From Candidatus Omnitrophota bacterium (GTDB lineage: Bacteria; Omnitrophota; Gorgyraeia; Zapsychrales; JANLHA01), in contig JAHFFT010000016.1 in assembly GCA_023247795.1 (NCBI GenBank), positions 1 through 52,038 on the forward strand: a stretch of DNA of 52,038 bases, given 5' to 3'. Below, in pieces: positions 48,491 through 52,038 of the stretch (within the stretch, counting starts at the first letter, position 1; every line of letters starts with the position of its first letter). The position numbers and the translations under genes were made by a program. Under the pieces are notes generated by a model. It was given only the letters and a program-made list of their open reading frames with translations. It was not told where the DNA came from and searched no databases.

Positions 48491-49945
48491 TCAGGAAATT
48501 TCACCATTTTTCGCAAGCCCTGACAGTAATGCCTGGCGATGGATAACATTATAGCCAAGCATATAGCAATAAAGACTTGCAGGGGTAAAATACAAATTTA
48601 CATTTTTGAACATCTTCACTTTTTGAATCGTTTTTGTAGTCACCATCGCCTGCGTTAGATTCTGCTCATGGCAAAATTGAATCACACTTTTCAACTCTTC
48701 GGGGTGCTCAAAATAACGATCCGACCACTTTACTTCAATCGACCATTCTGCTTTTTGCTTTGGGCCCAATAATACGATATCGACTTCCCCACCCGCCCAA
48801 CGAGCATAATGTAATAACAACTCTGGAACATGGAACCATTGAGAAAAAACGGCAGTCTCAACCAAATTCCCCATAGATTCGTCATTCTCACTTACAAGAT
48901 TAAATAATGCCGCTTTCATCGACGGATTGGTTAAATATACTTTAAAAAAATTCGCCCTTCTAAACCTTTTTGCTGTTCTATCTACCCTATGTATCGTTTT
49001 AATTAAAAACGCCGCTTCAAGATATTCTATATAACGCTTAATCGTATTCTTTGCCACACCGGAACCTTGAGATAATTTCTCAAGCGAAATTTCTTGTGCC
49101 GTATTATAAGCTAAGGTGGTAAAAAGATAGTTGAGCTCTTGGATATCCTGAACCCCATATAAACTGGGAAGATCTCTTAATAATACTTTATCAATAATAT
49201 CGCTTTTTACAAACTGGCCAGGATTTTTCTGTATTTCTTCTGATAGCGCGACTTCTGGGTATCCTCCAAAATTCAAATAATCAATAAAACACCGATTAAG
49301 TCCATCAATATCTTCTGTAACGAATCCATCTAAAAAACCTCGTTCCGATTTGTGAACATGAACTAAGTTAGTTTCTTTTAATAAAATCAAATACTCATAA
49401 AATGTTAGTGGCGGTAATAAAAAATTTGTAAAACGACCCGCTCCAGATTCAATGCTTTTTAGTCGTAATGCTGCTGCGGATGAACCAGAAGTAATGCACT
49501 TAATATTTTTATATGTGTCGACAAGTGATTTAAGATAAATTTCCCAGTCTTTAAGATATTGGATCTCGTCAAAAAAAATAAAGCACTCTTCCATCTTGTA
49601 GTCGACCCCAGTTGCCTCCTTATAAGATTCTAAAAAAGATTCTAAATCTAACCCATTATAGAGAGGATGATCAACCGATATATAGCAAATTTTTAGAGGA
49701 GCAATGTCATTCGCTATGAGCTTTTGTATTGTATGGTGCAATAAAACAGTTTTTCCAATGCGTCTAGGACCCAGTAAAACAACCGCTCTTTGGATATTTT
49801 TTTCTGTTATAGAAGGATAAAACATCTCGAGGTAAGGGCGTGGCTTGTGTTTGGAGAATCTGGATGGAATTAGATGAGGCTTTTCCCACCACAAATTTTC
49901 AGACTTAAGTCTTTGTGCTACTTCATGTTTTGGTATATATTTCAT
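48491..49945 (-). CDS. AAA+ ATPase of the DUF4143 group
   Basis: 484 residues. The AAA part (~40-220) has Walker A LLGPRRIGKTVLL and Walker B CFIFFDEIQYL, and sensor ITSGSSAAALRL. A winged-helix region (~230-300) and the DUF4143 domain (~330-470) follow. The C-terminal GGEVDIVLLG ... SIEVKW spacing resembles the PD-(D/E)XK nuclease-like core. The cellular role in this widespread family is unclear; it is common on mobile DNA. The gene is AT-rich compared with its neighbours and interrupts the carB-purF-pyrG order, which suggests acquisition. Confidence 0.85.
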   Translation of the reverse strand: MKYIPKHEVAQRLKSENLWWEKPHLIPSRFSKHKPRPYLEMFYPSITEKNIQRAVVLLGPRRIGKTVLLHHTIQKLIANDIAPLKICYISVDHPLYNGLDLESFLESYKEATGVDYKMEECFIFFDEIQYLKDWEIYLKSLVDTYKNIKCITSGSSAAALRLKSIESGAGRFTNFLLPPLTFYEYLILLKETNLVHVHKSERGFLDGFVTEDIDGLNRCFIDYLNFGGYPEVALSEEIQKNPGQFVKSDIIDKVLLRDLPSLYGVQDIQELNYLFTTLAYNTAQEISLEKLSQGSGVAKNTIKRYIEYLEAAFLIKTIHRVDRTAKRFRRANFFKVYLTNPSMKAALFNLVSENDESMGNLVETAVFSQWFHVPELLLHYARWAGGEVDIVLLGPKQKAEWSIEVKWSDRYFEHPEELKSVIQFCHEQNLTQAMVTTKTIQKVKMFKNVNLYFTPASLYCYMLGYNVIHRQALLSGLAKNGEIS

Positions 49946-50011
49946 TTTAGATCAAATAACTAATCTTAAACAAAAATAAAATAATAAGATTTGTTAATTG
50001 ACTCTATTATA

Positions 50012-52038
50012 TTAAAAAATTTTTACTCTGTCCACCATTTTTATGACACCATAATAATCTTGCAGGGCCTGAACGGTAAACTCTTTGGCCAGACTAGACT
50101 CAATCCCATTGACCGCGGCCCAGGCCCCTTGCAGGGTCGTGATGCACGGAACGTTATGAAGGATCGCTGCCGCGCGGATGGCCCGCATGTCCGACTGACT
50201 GCGTTTCCCCGACGGGGTGTTGATGATCAATTGGATTTTCTTGTTTTGGATCAACGTCAAAAGATCGTTCTTACCTTCGCCATATTTTTCCACCACCTGG
50301 ACCTCAACACCGCTCGACTGCAAAACCTTGGCGGTCCCGCGCGTTGATACCAGCTGAAACCCCAAATCCTTGAGCCGCTTGACCATAAACAGGATATGGC
50401 GTTTATCAACGTCGTTGACGCTGATAAAAATCTGTCCCGTCTTGGGCAGCGCTTGATTAGCACAGATCTGCGATTTGGCAAAGGCCTGGCCAAAGGTATT
50501 GGCAATCCCCATGACCTCGCCGGTTGATTTCATTTCCGGACCTAAAACGATATCAACGCCGGAGAATCTGGAAAACGGCAGCACCGATTCCTTGACTGAA
50601 AAATGTTTGAGCTCCACTTGCTGCGGCAAGGCCAAATCTTTCAATTTCTCGCCAACCATGACCCGGGCGGCGATCTTCGCGATCGGCAATCCCGTGGCCT
50701 TACCGACAAACGGGACCGTGCGCGAGGCCCGCGGATTCACCTCGAGAATATAAATCCGGCTGCCTTTGATCGCGTATTGGATATTCAGCAGTCCAATCAC
50801 TTTTAACCTTTTAGCGATATCGCGCGTATAAATTTTAATCTGATTCATCAATGATTCGCTGATGGTGTGCGGCGGCAAAACACAGGCGGAATCACCGGAA
50901 TGGATACCGGCATTTTCAATATGTTCCATGATCCCAGCGACAAAGGTCTCTTCCCCGTCGCAGATCGCGTCCACGTCCACCTCCATGGCCTCTTCGAGAA
51001 ATTTATCGATCAACACCGGATGCCCCTCGGAAACCTCCTTGGCTTCGTCAATGAATTCCAAAAGCGACTCCCGGTCATAGACAATCCGCATGGCCCGTCC
51101 GCCCAAGACATACGAGGGTCGGGCGAGAACTGGATAACCGATGCGTTCGGCAATCGCAACAGCTTCTTCAACGGAAAACGCCGAACCATTGGCTGGCTGA
51201 AACATCTTCAACTCTTGGATCATCTTGGAAAAAAGCTGCCGATTTTCAGCCATATCAATCGAGTCGACCGAAGTCCCGATGATCGGAACCCCGGCTTGGT
51301 GCAACCGCCGGGCGAGGTTCAACGGGGTCTGCCCGCCGTACTGAACGATAACGCCATCGGGATTCTCAACATCAACGATGTTCATCACATCTTCAAAAGT
51401 CAACGGCTCAAAGTAAAGCCGGTCCGAAGTGTCATAGTCGGTGGAAACGGTCTCTGGATTGGAATTGACCATGATCGTTTCATAACCCGATTCTTTCATG
51501 GCAAAAGCGGCATGACAACAGCAGTAATCAAACTCGATCCCCTGACCGATGCGGTTAGGCCCACCGCCGAGGATCATGATTTTTTTTCGTTTCCCCAGCT
51601 TCTCATCAAGCTTGCGATTCTCCATGACCGCCTCGTCTTCACTTTCATACGTCGAGTAATAGTAGGGTGTATACGCCTCAAATTCCGCGGCACAGGTATC
51701 GACCTGTTTGAAGGTCGCCTTGATCCCTCCATCTTTACGCAGACGCCGGACTTCCAGCTCCGAGGTCTCAAGGATCTTGGCCAGTTGCACGTCGCTGAAA
51801 CCATATTCTTTGGCCTTGCGCAATTGCGTTTTATCAATCGTTTTTGATTTTTGGTAAGCCGCGATCAATTGATTTTCAAACTGCAAAATCTGTTCAATAT
51901 GCGCCAAAAACCAAATATCGATTTTGCTCAATTCCTGGATCTTTTCTAAAGACATCCCCTTTTGCAGCGCGTATTTGATATAAAAAATCCGTGAGGCATT
52001 GGGTTCTGCCAACCGCAGATGGATTTTCTCGTCGGGAA
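50012..52038 (-). CDS. carB: Carbamoyl-phosphate synthase large subunit, C-terminal part (runs off window)
   Basis: The frame is open to the last base of the window; the visible part is about 675 residues of a usual ~1070. It covers the oligomerisation domain (~1-145), the second ATP-grasp domain (~150-520, with LGGGPNRIGQGIEFDY and EVNPRASRTVPFVG) and the MGS-like allosteric domain (~530-675). The N-terminal ATP-grasp domain is outside. With glutaminase CarA it makes carbamoyl phosphate for pyrimidines and arginine. The order carB, (AAA ATPase), purF, pyrG joins pyrimidine and purine genes. The last residues (LQDYYGVIKM) recur in part at 48253-48390. Confidence 0.96.
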   Translation of the reverse strand, partial: PDEKIHLRLAEPNASRIFYIKYALQKGMSLEKIQELSKIDIWFLAHIEQILQFENQLIAAYQKSKTIDKTQLRKAKEYGFSDVQLAKILETSELEVRRLRKDGGIKATFKQVDTCAAEFEAYTPYYYSTYESEDEAVMENRKLDEKLGKRKKIMILGGGPNRIGQGIEFDYCCCHAAFAMKESGYETIMVNSNPETVSTDYDTSDRLYFEPLTFEDVMNIVDVENPDGVIVQYGGQTPLNLARRLHQAGVPIIGTSVDSIDMAENRQLFSKMIQELKMFQPANGSAFSVEEAVAIAERIGYPVLARPSYVLGGRAMRIVYDRESLLEFIDEAKEVSEGHPVLIDKFLEEAMEVDVDAICDGEETFVAGIMEHIENAGIHSGDSACVLPPHTISESLMNQIKIYTRDIAKRLKVIGLLNIQYAIKGSRIYILEVNPRASRTVPFVGKATGLPIAKIAARVMVGEKLKDLALPQQVELKHFSVKESVLPFSRFSGVDIVLGPEMKSTGEVMGIANTFGQAFAKSQICANQALPKTGQIFISVNDVDKRHILFMVKRLKDLGFQLVSTRGTAKVLQSSGVEVQVVEKYGEGKNDLLTLIQNKKIQLIINTPSGKRSQSDMRAIRAAAILHNVPCITTLQGAWAAVNGIESSLAKEFTVQALQDYYGVIKMVDRVKIF

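Overview
The window reads as a bacterial chromosome segment of moderate GC with short spacers and long runs of co-directional genes. It has a Gram-negative-type envelope: lipoprotein signal peptide, exported coiled-coil protein, DsbA-like protein, D,D-carboxypeptidase and L,D-transpeptidase. Core genes are present (accA, rlmN, comM, glmS, rpmA, trmB, rpe, pyrG, purF, carB), but many proteins are divergent, and there is a lone pilin with a class III-type signal. I infer an uncultured lineage of the Omnitrophota kind. That is an impression from gene style, not a phylogenetic result.

Layout. 1-5.0 kb (minus strand): a class II Fic protein with its own repeat-bearing promoter, then rlmN, accA, a LysM/L,D-transpeptidase and a divergent PAP2 membrane protein. 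5.3-6.8 kb: comM on the plus strand. 6.8-18.5 kb: an accessory block. It holds an orphan BrnA-like antitoxin, a relic of a GAPDH 3' end, and one tightly packed minus-strand operon: SulP transporter, HTH-EIIA regulator, hyfB-, hyfC-, hyfE-, hyfF- and hyfG-like genes, a fused hyfH/hyfI-like gene and a lone STAS protein. A VapBC pair follows. The block is bounded by a second, diverged copy of the last 120 bases of comM in the same orientation. 18.7-20.7 kb: amtB-glnB behind an elaborate leader. 20.8-27.1 kb: DedA, PilZ, a GT-C-like membrane protein, rsmI, glmS and rpmA. 27.2-37.1 kb: a membrane protein, a DsbA-like protein, a D,D-carboxypeptidase, trmB, a lipoprotein and a 1571-residue exported coiled-coil protein built of 29-residue repeats. 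37.2-38.3 kb: an exported TPR protein. 38.4-39.5 kb: a second Fic protein. Then tRNA-Glu(CTC), a FIST / histidine kinase / response regulator-GGDEF operon, a pilin, rpe, tRNA-Leu(GAG), pyrG, purF, a DUF4143-type AAA ATPase and carB, which runs off the window end.

The most striking unit is the operon at 7.3-17.4 kb. It encodes a hydrogenase-4-like membrane complex whose large subunit lacks the cysteines that bind NiFe, and whose ferredoxin-like (HyfH) domain has lost all but one cysteine and is fused to the small subunit. This fits the Ehr (energy-converting hydrogenase-related) class. It is co-transcribed, with overlapping or nearly overlapping genes, with a SulP anion transporter, an EIIA-type regulator and a free-standing STAS domain resembling the SulP C-terminus. 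I infer an ion-translocating complex working with anion transport under PTS-like control. Flanking comM 3'-end direct repeats suggest the operon arrived as a genomic island.

Other points of interest are the 29-residue repeat protein, the amtB leader (consensus promoter, hairpins, small reading frames, intrinsic terminator), an 11-bp triple repeat over the fic promoter, several families of short fold-back intergenic repeats, and small gene fragments beside toxin-antitoxin or ATPase modules.
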